Positions 1 through 6,591 of a stretch of DNA of 11,914 nucleotides are shown here, in pieces. The notes under the pieces were generated by a model. That model was not told the DNA's origin and did not search any database. It saw nothing but the letters and a program-made list of their open reading frames with translations. Origin of the DNA: PNKC01 sp039917655 (lineage in GTDB: Bacteria > Chloroflexota > Dehalococcoidia > Tepidiformales > Tepidiformaceae); the NCBI GenBank assembly GCA_039917655.1, contig JBDSJC010000162.1, positions 1 to 11,914 of the forward strand, read 5' to 3'. The position numbers and the translations under genes are program-made. The first letter of the stretch is position 1. Each line of letters begins with the position of its first letter.

Positions 1-316
1 TGCCTTCATGCTCGTCGGCCAGCCGATCGAACGCTTCAGCGACAGCACGGGCCTCCGGCGATCGGCCCTTGGCGACGAGCAGCTTCGCCAGGTTCAAGGC
101 CTGCGGCGAGACATCGAGCATCCGCTCGAGCATCGCGTAACGCGCGGGCAGCAGGACCTTCGCATTCGCGAGAATACCGGCCGCCGCGGAGTCCGTCAGG
201 ACCTCAGCAACGTCACGGAGGTCCGCGCGCCACTGGTCCAGACTGGCGCCGGGGGTAGCCGTCGCAATCTGGAAGACTGCCTGCGCGTACCGTTTCGCCG
301 CCTGCTGATCAGTCAT
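1..316 (-). CDS. atpH: F-type ATP synthase subunit delta, partial (C-terminus beyond left edge)
   Basis: Delta is the peripheral-stalk subunit that ties the F1 head (N-terminus of alpha) to subunit b. About 105 N-terminal residues are visible from the ATG at 316-314. They begin MTDQQAAKRYAQAVFQIA, the typical delta opening in which KRYAQAVF matches the family signature RYAxALF, and the rest of the visible part is the expected all-helical N-terminal domain. The start lies 2 bp after the atpF stop, so it is part of the same operon; no strong Shine-Dalgarno is seen, which suggests translational coupling. The frame stays open to the left edge, so the C-terminal domain is outside the window. The identification rests on the N-terminal motif plus its fixed position after atpF. 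Confidence 0.9.
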   Translation of the reverse strand, partial: MTDQQAAKRYAQAVFQIATATPGASLDQWRADLRDVAEVLTDSAAAGILANAKVLLPARYAMLERMLDVSPQALNLAKLLVAKGRSPEARAVAEAFDRLADEHEG

Positions 317-318
317 CG

Positions 319-828
319 TTACTGCCCACTGAAGGACGACTCAGCCAGCGCTTCATCAATTATGCGCTGGTGAGATTGCCGGTCCAGGGACTGGTTGATG
401 ACCTTCTCGGCGGCCGAGACGGTGATGTCAGCAAACTCGCCGCGAAGTTCCGCGATCGCGCGGTCCCGTTCCAGTTGAATTTCGCTGCGGGCGCGTTCAA
501 GTGCAACCTCGCGGTCGCGGTTCGATTGTTCTCGAGCATCGGCCTGGATGCGGGTGGCGATCGCTTGCGCGCCAGCAACGATCTCCTGCCCGTCCTTCCT
601 GGCGATGACCAGCTGGTCTTGGATATTCGCCTGCGCTGCCGCAGCTTCGGCCCGCGCGATCTCCGCAGCGTTGAGACCCTCGGCGATCTTCTGCTTGCGC
701 TCGTCCAACATCCTGAGGATGGGCTTGTAGAGCGTGAGGCGGAGGATGACGAGGAGCACGAAGAAGTTCGCAATCTGGGCGATGAGCTGGGGCAGGTTCA
801 GTCCGAGTGCCTCGACTGCCTTGTCCAT
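319..828 (-). CDS. atpF: F-type ATP synthase subunit b
   Basis: Subunit b forms the membrane-anchored peripheral stalk that stops the alpha3beta3 head from rotating with the c-ring. The protein has 169 residues, a normal length. It has a short N-terminus (MDKAVEALGLN), one hydrophobic membrane helix at about residues 13-32, the conserved basic/aromatic exit motif LYKPIL at about 33-38, and a long charged Ala/Glu/Arg/Gln-rich coiled coil at about 40-140. The frame is open further upstream, but the ATG at 828 is chosen because it follows a CGGAG ribosome site (836-840) with 7-nt spacing and gives the standard b N-terminus. The upstream extension would run into the atpE coding region. The gene ends TAA two bases before atpH. 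Only one b-type gene is visible here. Confidence 0.94.
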   Translation of the reverse strand: MDKAVEALGLNLPQLIAQIANFFVLLVILRLTLYKPILRMLDERKQKIAEGLNAAEIARAEAAAAQANIQDQLVIARKDGQEIVAGAQAIATRIQADAREQSNRDREVALERARSEIQLERDRAIAELRGEFADITVSAAEKVINQSLDRQSHQRIIDEALAESSFSGQ

Positions 829-853
829 GCGGGGACTCCGTTCTGCGGGCGGG

Positions 854-1117
854 CTAAATGACGAAGGCGATGATGAGCGCGGTAAGCAGGGCGTAGATGC
901 CGATGGCTTCCGCAAACGCAACGCCGAGGATCATGTTGGTCTGGATGGATGCACGCGCTTCCGGATTGCGCCCGAGCGCTTCCATGGCCTTGCCGACAAG
1001 CATACCAATGGCGATGGCCGGCCCGATCCCGCCGAGGCCCATTGCGATGCCGGCGCCTAGCGCCTTACCGACGGCGGGGTTCTCCGTGATTAGGAACAGA
1101 ATGCTAAGAATATCCAT
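854..1117 (-). CDS. atpE: F-type ATP synthase subunit c (c-ring proteolipid)
   Basis: Subunit c is the two-helix hairpin that forms the rotating ion-translocating ring. The 87 residues show helix 1 (about 12-45), the polar loop with the RNPEA motif (50-54; family R-Q/N-P-E), and helix 2 (about 60-86) with the ion-binding carboxylate Glu70 in FAEAIGIYAL. The residue after Glu70 is Ala and residue 37 is Ile. The Gln/Ser ligands known from Na+-binding rings such as Ilyobacter are therefore absent, so H+ coupling is inferred. The helix-1 glycine motif is partly replaced by alanine (G32-x-A34-x-A36-x-G38). The start is ATG, with a GGAGGA site about 11 nt upstream. A 63-bp gap separates it from atpB, with a small stem (GCGCC 1138-1142 / GGCGC 1151-1155) of unproven role. 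Confidence 0.96.
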   Translation of the reverse strand: MDILSILFLITENPAVGKALGAGIAMGLGGIGPAIAIGMLVGKAMEALGRNPEARASIQTNMILGVAFAEAIGIYALLTALIIAFVI

Positions 1118-1180
1118 GACTGTACTGATCCTCCATTGCGCCCGATCCTTGGCGCGGTTTCGGTTTGACTGTGAACAGGC

Positions 1181-2485
1181 TTATTCGGCCCGTGCAGTTC
1201 CTGAGATATGGTGGGCGTCCGCTTCGCCGCCCTCGTGGCCATCGTGGTGATCGTCTTCGCCATGGTGTTCGACGGCCATGGTTGCGAACACGAGCGTGAG
1301 GAGGGCGAACACCGCCGCCTGGATAAACCCCACAAACAGTTCCAGGCCGTAGATGATGTCCACGAAGAGGAACGGCATGAGGAATGTCAGCATGAGCACC
1401 AACACCTCCCCGGCGAAGATGTTGCCGAAGAGCCGGAAAGCGAAGCTGATCATGCGGATGAATTCGGAAAGCAGTTCGAGCAAGCCCACAAAGGCCTTGA
1501 TGGGGCTGGAGAAGTTGAAGAACTTCTTCAGGTAGCCAAAGCCAAGCGCCTGGAAACCCCAGAACTCGACGAGCAGGAACGAGCAGATGCCGAGCGCGAG
1601 GGTATTGTTCAGGTCGCTGTAGACACCCCGGAGGTACGGGATAATGAGCGCGAACCGCTTGCTTGTGGAGAAGTCCACTCCGGTGACTGTGGCGCCGAGG
1701 GACGGGCTTGCGAGACCGGGCTGCGTTGCGCTCGGCGCGCCGGTCAGCACTTTCGGGGCGTCTGGCGTGGAGTCCAGCGCCTCCAGAGAGTGCTTCACCA
1801 GTTCCGCGGGCGGGCGCTCGATCTCCTCTTCGGAGGCCTTCACACTGGCGAAGGTATGAGCGAGGAAGACGGTGTAGCTATCCAACGCCTCGCCGGGAGT
1901 CATCCCCGTCTTCACCTTGAAGTCGATCGCCTTGGAGCCGGGTTTGATGAGCGCGATGCCGCCCGTTTTCTCCATCTTTGTGCCGGCGAACTTGTGGTCC
2001 TCCAGGTAAACTCCGTCCTTCAGCTTGAGCTTGTGAGGCGCGGGTGATGAGAGTTCCACAAAGATTTCGTGGCCTACGTCTTCCGTCTTGCCGATGGCGT
2101 TGAAGATTGGGAAGAGGCCGAACCAGTTGCTGGCGATGATGAAGAGGAAGAAGGTCGCAATGGCCATAAAGAACTTGGGGGCGTTCTTGGCGCCAGCAAT
2201 GTCCTCAACCTGGCCGTAGAGGAAGGAGATGACCCCTTCGACGAAGTTCTGTAGGCCTGAGGGGACGAGTTTGGCGGAGCGGGTGGCGAGCAGCGAGAGG
2301 ATGATGAGGAAGGCCATCACGACCCAGGCGGTGATCAGCGTATTGGTGATGTGCAGGAAGCCGACCGTGACGATCGTTTCCGCGGGTACCACGATCTCTG
2401 GCTGCGGCCCCTGAGCAACGAGCAGCCCGATGCCCAGCCAGACGACGACCAACACGACTGCGCCAACAATGTAGACCGGCTTCAC
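1181..2485 (-). CDS. atpB: F-type ATP synthase subunit a with large loop insert
   Basis: Subunit a is the stator half of the ion channel that contacts the c-ring. It has 434 residues, against roughly 220-300 in most bacteria. Seen in order: an extra N-terminal membrane helix (5-24), helix H1 (about 48-67), the amphipathic H2 region (80-95), H3 (about 106-125, ending NWFGLFP), then a soluble stretch of about 155 residues (about 127-282). Next come YSDLNNTLALG (289-299) opening H4, and the conserved channel motif FRLFGNIFAGE with essential Arg351 and Glu360, followed by Gln389 (IQAAVF). The C-terminus is His/Asp/Glu-rich (about 406-426). By comparison with solved a subunits the insert lies in the H3-H4 loop, facing outside. 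The start is GTG at 2485, directly abutting the TGA of the preceding gene, which suggests coupled translation. Identity is certain; the function of the insert is unknown. Confidence 0.96.
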   Translation of the reverse strand: MKPVYIVGAVVLVVVWLGIGLLVAQGPQPEIVVPAETIVTVGFLHITNTLITAWVVMAFLIILSLLATRSAKLVPSGLQNFVEGVISFLYGQVEDIAGAKNAPKFFMAIATFFLFIIASNWFGLFPIFNAIGKTEDVGHEIFVELSSPAPHKLKLKDGVYLEDHKFAGTKMEKTGGIALIKPGSKAIDFKVKTGMTPGEALDSYTVFLAHTFASVKASEEEIERPPAELVKHSLEALDSTPDAPKVLTGAPSATQPGLASPSLGATVTGVDFSTSKRFALIIPYLRGVYSDLNNTLALGICSFLLVEFWGFQALGFGYLKKFFNFSSPIKAFVGLLELLSEFIRMISFAFRLFGNIFAGEVLVLMLTFLMPFLFVDIIYGLELFVGFIQAAVFALLTLVFATMAVEHHGEDDHHDGHEGGEADAHHISGTARAE

Positions 2486-2731
2486 TCAGCGCTTCTCCGT
2501 GGGCTCAGACTTTGGCGGGTTAAGCAGCGGCTGCAACATGCGCATACCACCGACAAACGCGATTGCCAGCCCGAGGAAAATTCCAACCAGGGTGAATATG
2601 GGTTCCAGATCCGTTCGCCCATCGACCCAATGGCCGATGAACACGCCGAGGACGATGCAGGTGGCGAAATACCATCCCGCGCCAAGCAGTTGGACGGTCG
2701 GTGCTACCCAACTGCCCAAGCTATCCTCCAC
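2486..2731 (-). CDS. AtpZ/AtpI-like small membrane protein of the ATP synthase operon
   Basis: An 81-residue protein with two membrane helices (about 15-34 and 44-66) separated by the short loop GHWVDGRTDLEP, and a charged Pro/Lys tail. This is the pattern of the AtpZ/AtpI family encoded first in many atp operons, proposed to help c-ring assembly or Mg2+/Ca2+ transport. The G-x-W-x-D loop followed by FTLVGIFLGLAIAF matches the family. The start is taken as GTG at 2731, with a GGAG about 11 nt upstream. The stop TGA is immediately followed by the atpB GTG. A promoter lies just upstream, so this is the first gene of the operon. Whether it is better named atpZ or atpI cannot be decided here. Confidence 0.82.
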   Translation of the reverse strand: MEDSLGSWVAPTVQLLGAGWYFATCIVLGVFIGHWVDGRTDLEPIFTLVGIFLGLAIAFVGGMRMLQPLLNPPKSEPTEKR

Positions 2732-2757
2732 CGGCGCCCGGACTCCAGACCCGTGGC

Positions 2758-2787
2758 ATAATAGGCCGATTGTGAATCAATGCGCAA
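2758..2787 (-). promoter_or_regulatory. Probable sigma-70-type promoter of the atp operon
   Basis: On the minus strand, TTGCGC (2787-2782) and TATTAT (2763-2758) are separated by 18 bp. The -10 matches 5 of 6 consensus bases and the -35 matches the leading TTG. It would start transcription about 20 nt upstream of the first gene of the operon. It lies in the only gap between the DUF151 gene and the atp genes. The -35 overlaps the distal arm of an inverted repeat. Confidence 0.6.
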
Positions 2788-2822
2788 GCGAAACATGCCT
2801 GAAATGTCCCTATCGCTTGCGC
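2782..2822 (-). terminator. Nested inverted repeat: possible terminator or operator after the DUF151 gene
   Basis: Perfect 9-bp arms, GCGCAAGCG (2782-2790) and CGCTTGCGC (2814-2822), enclose a 23-nt loop. The loop itself contains ACAT (2793-2796) and ATGT (2803-2806) as a second inner stem. The outer arm covers the last codons of the DUF151 gene and the stop lies inside the loop, so transcripts of that gene would end in a hairpin. There is no T-run after it, so intrinsic termination is uncertain. The other arm contains the -35 of the atp promoter, so a protein-binding operator is an alternative. Confidence 0.45.
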
Positions 2823-3349
2823 GTGTCGAAGTCGTCCAGGTCCAGCCCTTCGATGAAGTCCTTGAACGCCCCGAGACGCTCCAATTCGGCCGGATCCAAC
2901 TCGCGGCGTTGGCCGTCGGGGCCAAGGGCCTCGGCTGGCTGACCGTCCTCATCGAGGACCACACCCGCGCGATCCAGCACTGACTCTTCGGCGTAGATCG
3001 GGGCCTGCGCACGCACGGCAAGCGCGATTGCGTCCGAGGGGCGCGAATCCACCTCCATGGTCTCGCCCTTTACATCGAGCACAATGCGCGCGAAGAACGT
3101 GTCGTTCGAAAGGTCGCTGACGACGATGTAGGAGACGCGCCCACCGAGCTGCTCGATCATGTTTCGGAGAAGGTCGTGGGTGAGGGGGCGGGCGACGGCG
3201 ACGTCCTGGAGGCGGACGGCGATGGCGTCGGCCTCGGCGGGGCCGATCCAGATCGGCAGATAGCGGTCGGATTCTTTTTCGCGCAGGATGACGACCCGCT
3301 GGTAGTTCATCAGGCTCAGGCGGATGCTCTCAATGCTGAGTTCCTTCAA
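2810..3349 (-). CDS. Bifunctional nuclease family protein (BFN / DUF151)
   Basis: 179 residues of the DUF151 family, whose plant and mycobacterial members have been described as DNase/RNase or stress-related proteins. Conserved blocks are RYLPIWIGPAEADAIA (29-44), RPLTHDLL (54-61) and the signature DSRPSDAIALAVR (101-113). A family-typical acidic C-terminus (about 150-176) ends the protein. The start is TTG at 3349, preceded by AAGGGG with about 6 nt spacing; this start reproduces the usual family N-terminus, while the internal ATG (Met14) would remove part of the first strand. It has its own near-consensus promoter and ends in an inverted repeat, so it is probably a separate unit between the murI run and the atp operon. 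The exact substrate is unknown. Confidence 0.87.
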   Translation of the reverse strand: MKELSIESIRLSLMNYQRVVILREKESDRYLPIWIGPAEADAIAVRLQDVAVARPLTHDLLRNMIEQLGGRVSYIVVSDLSNDTFFARIVLDVKGETMEVDSRPSDAIALAVRAQAPIYAEESVLDRAGVVLDEDGQPAEALGPDGQRRELDPAELERLGAFKDFIEGLDLDDFDTRKR

Positions 3350-3386
3350 CCGGGCACCCCTTCGAGCACAGCAGGCTCGCAGTTCG

Positions 3387-3416
3387 ATGATAGGTCTGGC
3401 CAGATCAGGGGGTCAA
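3387..3416 (-). promoter_or_regulatory. Strong sigma-70-type promoter for the DUF151 gene
   Basis: TTGACC (3416-3411) and TATCAT (3392-3387) on the minus strand are spaced by 18 bp and match consensus at 5 of 6 positions each. A start site about 7 nt downstream would give a leader of roughly 30 nt before the TTG start codon at 3349. This is the best promoter match in the window and lies in the 73-bp gap after the MFS gene. Confidence 0.65.
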
Positions 3417-3422
3417 TGAAGG

Positions 3423-4748
3423 TCACGCCACCCCTTTCGCATCCGCATGCAACCAACGCGGCTGGCGAATGTTGCCGATCGCGGCCAAACCGATGAGCGC
3501 GGCCACGAGCGCCATCACGATGGTAACGCCGATGAGGTCGCTGAGGAGGCCCGCGGCGAGAACCGGCGCCGAGGATGCGATGGCGGCCATGGCCGCCTGC
3601 GTGGCGCCCACGCGCCCCTGCAGGTAGAGCGGCACGCGGTCGTTGATCACCGTTTGGCCGGCGACCGAGACCACGGCGAAGGCGAAACCCAGAGGCAGCA
3701 TAAGCATCATGGCGAGCACCCCTCCGCCATCGAAATTGCCGATGCTCACGCTCCCCAGCCAGAGGAAGATTTCGTAGCCGCTCAGGAACTCGGCCTCCTG
3801 ATTCACGAAGCAGAGCAAGGCGAGCAACACCACAAAGGCGGCGAATCCGAAGGTGCTGAGGAGCGAATGCGGCACGCGATGGGCCAGGAATCCCGCTATC
3901 CGCAGACCGAGGACGACGCCGATCGCGGCGGGCATGAGGATCACGGCACCGACATCCACCGGCAGTCCGAGGACATCCTCGATGAACTTGGGGATCAGGC
4001 CGCTAAGGATGATGAGGGCCGACGAAATGAGCGTGAGTTCGATGGCGGCGTGCATCACGGCCGGGTCGCTGCGAATCGCCCGCCAGCCAGTGAGCCACCA
4101 GCGACCGGCCACGCCGCCTCCGATTTCGCGACGAGATTCGTTTTTCGTGCTGCCGATGAGCACCGCCTGAAAGGCGGCGAGCATAAACAAGGCGGCACAA
4201 ACGCCGAACAGGACCTCTGCGTTCCCGACCAGGCGAAGGACGACGGGAGTGAGCACCCCCAGGCCGAGCAACTGCGCGGCGCCACCGACGGCGTGGCTTA
4301 TCGCGTTCGCGCGCGTCAGCTCGGCGCGATCGACTACCGCCGGCAGGATCGCGCCCTCGGCATTCGTCGCAAACTGCGTCGCTGTAGCGAGCGCTACCGC
4401 CACGACGTAGTAGGAGATGACGCTCCCGGAGCCGGTGATGAAGAGTATGCAGACGAAGGCACGCAGCAGGTCGCCGATGACCACGAGCAGCCGCTTGGGC
4501 AGGGCATCGGCGGCCGTCCCGGCAACGATGCCGGCGACGGTGGACGGCACGACCAGGGCGAGCACCAGGAGCGAACTGAGGAACGCCTTTCCTGTCTCAT
4601 CGACAATAAGCAGGACTAGCGCGAAGTTGAGGGCGTTTTGGGCGAGGCGCGAAGTGAAGCGGGTGTAGCTAAGCATCCGGAACGGGCGTTGCTGGAGCAG
4701 TGGCAGCCGGTCCGTGCCGCCGATGACGATCGCGTCATTCGTTGCCAT
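3423..4748 (-). CDS. MFS transporter (EntS/MFS_3-like exporter)
   Basis: A 441-residue integral membrane protein with about 11-12 hydrophobic helices and a charged central segment (about 200-226), the usual 6+6 major facilitator layout. A motif-A-like sequence, AGTAADALPKR (76-86), lies in the loop between helices 2 and 3. The helix 1 region begins RPFRMLSYTRFTSRLAQNAL, typical of the MFS_3 (enterobactin-exporter-like) group, which are mostly proton-driven efflux pumps. The substrate cannot be read from sequence. The ATG start overlaps the end of the DUF951 gene by 14 nt (4735-4748) and lacks a close strong ribosome site, implying coupled translation. It is the last gene of the murI run; the next gene downstream has its own promoter. 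Confidence 0.88.
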   Translation of the reverse strand: MATNDAIVIGGTDRLPLLQQRPFRMLSYTRFTSRLAQNALNFALVLLIVDETGKAFLSSLLVLALVVPSTVAGIVAGTAADALPKRLLVVIGDLLRAFVCILFITGSGSVISYYVVAVALATATQFATNAEGAILPAVVDRAELTRANAISHAVGGAAQLLGLGVLTPVVLRLVGNAEVLFGVCAALFMLAAFQAVLIGSTKNESRREIGGGVAGRWWLTGWRAIRSDPAVMHAAIELTLISSALIILSGLIPKFIEDVLGLPVDVGAVILMPAAIGVVLGLRIAGFLAHRVPHSLLSTFGFAAFVVLLALLCFVNQEAEFLSGYEIFLWLGSVSIGNFDGGGVLAMMLMLPLGFAFAVVSVAGQTVINDRVPLYLQGRVGATQAAMAAIASSAPVLAAGLLSDLIGVTIVMALVAALIGLAAIGNIRQPRWLHADAKGVA

Positions 4749-4938
4749 GTTCGACGAGCGCCTTCATACGGGATTCGAAAACTCGCCGTTCCAGCATGAC
4801 GCGGCGTTTGCAGGAGAGGCACTCCATCCCGATGTCCGCGCCGGTCCTGAAGACGCGCCACTCGAAGCCGCCACAGGGATGGCGGCGGCGCATGCGGTAG
4901 ACCTGCCCGGGGGCAATCTCGTCATGCATGGTGGCCAT
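4735..4938 (-). CDS. DUF951 family small protein
   Basis: A 67-residue protein matching the DUF951 pattern: a basic N-terminal strand, HPCGGFEW (20-27), GADIGMECLSCKRRVML (33-49) and a basic C-terminal helix. Cys22, Cys40 and Cys43 (with His20) could form a small metal site, and members resemble compact nucleic-acid-binding beta folds, but no function is established. The start is ATG at 4938, 3 bp after the pyrF stop; a second in-frame ATG (Met4, 4929) is possible and neither has a clear ribosome site. It overlaps the MFS start by 14 nt. DUF951 genes are common in Firmicutes and Chloroflexota, which contributes to the taxonomic guess. Confidence 0.85.
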   Translation of the reverse strand: MATMHDEIAPGQVYRMRRRHPCGGFEWRVFRTGADIGMECLSCKRRVMLERRVFESRMKALVEHGNE

Positions 4939-4941
4939 CGT

Positions 4942-5739
4942 TCACGCTGGCGTGGGAGCGGCGGCCAGTTCATCACGAAGTTGGCGCGCGGCTAGACCAG
5001 CAGCGTCGGCGAAATCCGCGCCGTCACTGGCGTACATGATGGAGCGCGAGGCGTTGACGACCATGAGGCCCGGCCGGTAGCCGGCGACACCCACCACCTC
5101 CTCTGGCTTGCCCCCCTGCGAACCCACGCCCGGGATAAGCAGCGAGGCCTTCGGGACCAGGCTCCGCACGCGCGCCAGCTCGGCGGGGGCAGTCGCCCCG
5201 ACGACCAGGCCGACGTTCGGCGACCAGGAGGTTGCGACGAGCGCCATCTCTTCGAACAGCTGGCGCCCGTTCTCCAGGCGGAGTTCCTGAAATTCGCGGG
5301 ACGATTGGTTCGAAGTCCGGCAGAGGACGTAGACTCCCTTACCCTCGTAAGCGAGGAATGGCGCAACGGCGTCCAGCCCCTGGTACCCGTTCACTGTCAC
5401 CGCGTCGAACCCCCAGCTTTCGAACATGGCGCGGGCGTAGGCCTCGGCGGTGTTCCCCATGTCGCCACGCTTCACGTCGCCGATGACGGGGATACCGGCC
5501 GGGATGGCGGCGAGGGTCGCTTCAAGCGCCCGTAGCCCGTCGAGTCCGAACTGTTCGTAGAAGGCGATGTTCGGCTTGAAGCAGGCTGCGTAGGGAGCGG
5601 TCGCATCGATAATCGCGCGGTTGTAGCCGGCGATTTCACTCACCTTGTGGCGCTTGAAGTCTGGGTCCAGTCCCACGCAGACGAGCGAATTGACGGCACG
5701 GCTGCGCGCCGTGAGGCGTTCGAAGTAGCTGGGGGTCAT
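4942..5739 (-). CDS. pyrF: Orotidine 5'-phosphate decarboxylase (long, type 2)
   Basis: Catalyses OMP to UMP, the last step of de novo pyrimidine synthesis, in the cytoplasm. It has 265 residues, the length of the type-2 family. Visible motifs: CVGLDPD (21-27), FKPNIAFYEQFG (54-65), the catalytic VIGDVKRGDMGNTA with Asp88-Lys90-Asp93 (the D-x-K-x-x-D tetrad core), VTVNGYQG (114-121), and the phosphate-binding C-terminal segment LIPGVGSQGG (201-210) with VVNASRSI (227-234). The start is ATG at 5739, preceded by CAGGAGG (5747-5753) with 7-nt spacing, and overlaps the murI stop as ATGA. No other pyr genes are nearby, so its placement with murI is by operon rather than pathway. Confidence 0.96.
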   Translation of the reverse strand: MTPSYFERLTARSRAVNSLVCVGLDPDFKRHKVSEIAGYNRAIIDATAPYAACFKPNIAFYEQFGLDGLRALEATLAAIPAGIPVIGDVKRGDMGNTAEAYARAMFESWGFDAVTVNGYQGLDAVAPFLAYEGKGVYVLCRTSNQSSREFQELRLENGRQLFEEMALVATSWSPNVGLVVGATAPAELARVRSLVPKASLLIPGVGSQGGKPEEVVGVAGYRPGLMVVNASRSIMYASDGADFADAAGLAARQLRDELAAAPTPA

Positions 5740-6533
5740 GTGGTTGCCTCCTGAGGAGTTGGGGCGAAGCCGAGGCCTGCCATGGCCGCCCGAAAGCGGT
5801 CCGGGTCGCCGGTCATGATGAGATCGAGTTGGCCAACCTGGTCGTCTGGCGCGAGTTGGCCGAGTTCGTGGAGCACCTGAAGCGCGCGGCGGGCGACCGC
5901 TTCACTCGTATCAACGATGTCGATCCCTGGGAACTCGGCGCGAATGTCGTCCGCGAGGAAGTGATAGTGGGTGCAGCCGAGCACCACGGTGTCAGCGCCG
6001 GCAACCACTTCCGGGCCGAGCATCTGGCGCACAGCGTCGCGGGCAATTGCCGTGCCCGCCTGGCCGTCTTCCACGACCTCGGCGAGTCCGCTGCCGGACA
6101 CGCTGGTGATCCGCGCGCGGCCGCCGAAGTCCTCAACCACGCGAGCGTAGAGCTCGCCATCGAGCGTACCGGGGGTGGCGAGGATGACAACGCGGCCGCT
6201 TCGCGAACGGCTCGCGGCGGGCTTGACGCCCGGCACCATGCCCACGAACGGCAGGTCGTACATGGAACGCAGGTCATCGATTGCGGCGGCGGACGCCGTG
6301 TTGCAAGCGACGATCACCATCTTCACGCCGCTCTCCAGAAGGCGGTGGACGATGGCGAATGCGCGCTTGCGGACCTCGGCTGCGGGGCGCGGTCCGTACG
6401 GGAAGTACGCGGTGTCGGCGAAGTAGATGACTCGTTCGGAGGGCGCGAGTTTTCGAAACTCGCCCAATACGCTCAATCCACCAACACCGGAATCGAAGAT
6501 GCCGACGGGACGTGGATCCATCGCCGCCAGCAT
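5736..6533 (-). CDS. murI: Glutamate racemase
   Basis: Interconverts L- and D-glutamate to supply peptidoglycan synthesis. 265 residues, normal length. Motifs: VGIFDSGVGGLSV (10-22) with the catalytic Asp14, YFADTAYFPYG (37-47), ACNTASA with catalytic Cys77, and GCTHYHFL with catalytic Cys187 and His189. Both cysteines of the two-base mechanism are present. The frame is open far upstream, antisense to the ComB-like gene, but the start is set at ATG 6533 because AAGGAG (6540-6545) lies 6 nt before it; ATG 6521 is the alternative. It is the first gene of the murI-pyrF-DUF951-MFS run and is divergent from the ComB-like gene with a 58-bp gap. Its presence implies a peptidoglycan-making cell, which argues against Dehalococcoides-like wall-less relatives. 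Confidence 0.95.
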   Translation of the reverse strand: MLAAMDPRPVGIFDSGVGGLSVLGEFRKLAPSERVIYFADTAYFPYGPRPAAEVRKRAFAIVHRLLESGVKMVIVACNTASAAAIDDLRSMYDLPFVGMVPGVKPAASRSRSGRVVILATPGTLDGELYARVVEDFGGRARITSVSGSGLAEVVEDGQAGTAIARDAVRQMLGPEVVAGADTVVLGCTHYHFLADDIRAEFPGIDIVDTSEAVARRALQVLHELGQLAPDDQVGQLDLIMTGDPDRFRAAMAGLGFAPTPQEATT

Positions 6534-6539
6534 ATCACG

Positions 6540-6545
6540 CTCCTT
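6540..6545 (-). promoter_or_regulatory. Ribosome binding site that fixes the murI start
   Basis: AAGGAG on the minus strand with 6-nt spacing to the ATG at 6533. It favours that start over the ATG four codons further in, which would be 18 nt away, and over the long open extension upstream. Confidence 0.75.
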
Positions 6546-6591
6546 CGGCTGAGAGACCGGGATTCCCCCGGAACTGCCGATCAGCCATGCT

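Noticed and set aside
1208..2047. Plus-strand open frame of 279 codons opposite atpB
   Set aside because: Composition (Glu, His, Arg, Gln rich) is typical of an antisense shadow, and atpB on the other strand is unambiguous.
3447..4619. Long plus-strand open frame (390 codons) opposite the MFS transporter
   Set aside because: Its translation is a His/Glu/Asp/Arg/Gly-rich low-complexity shadow of a GC-rich membrane-protein gene, with no motif; the minus-strand MFS frame is clearly the real one.
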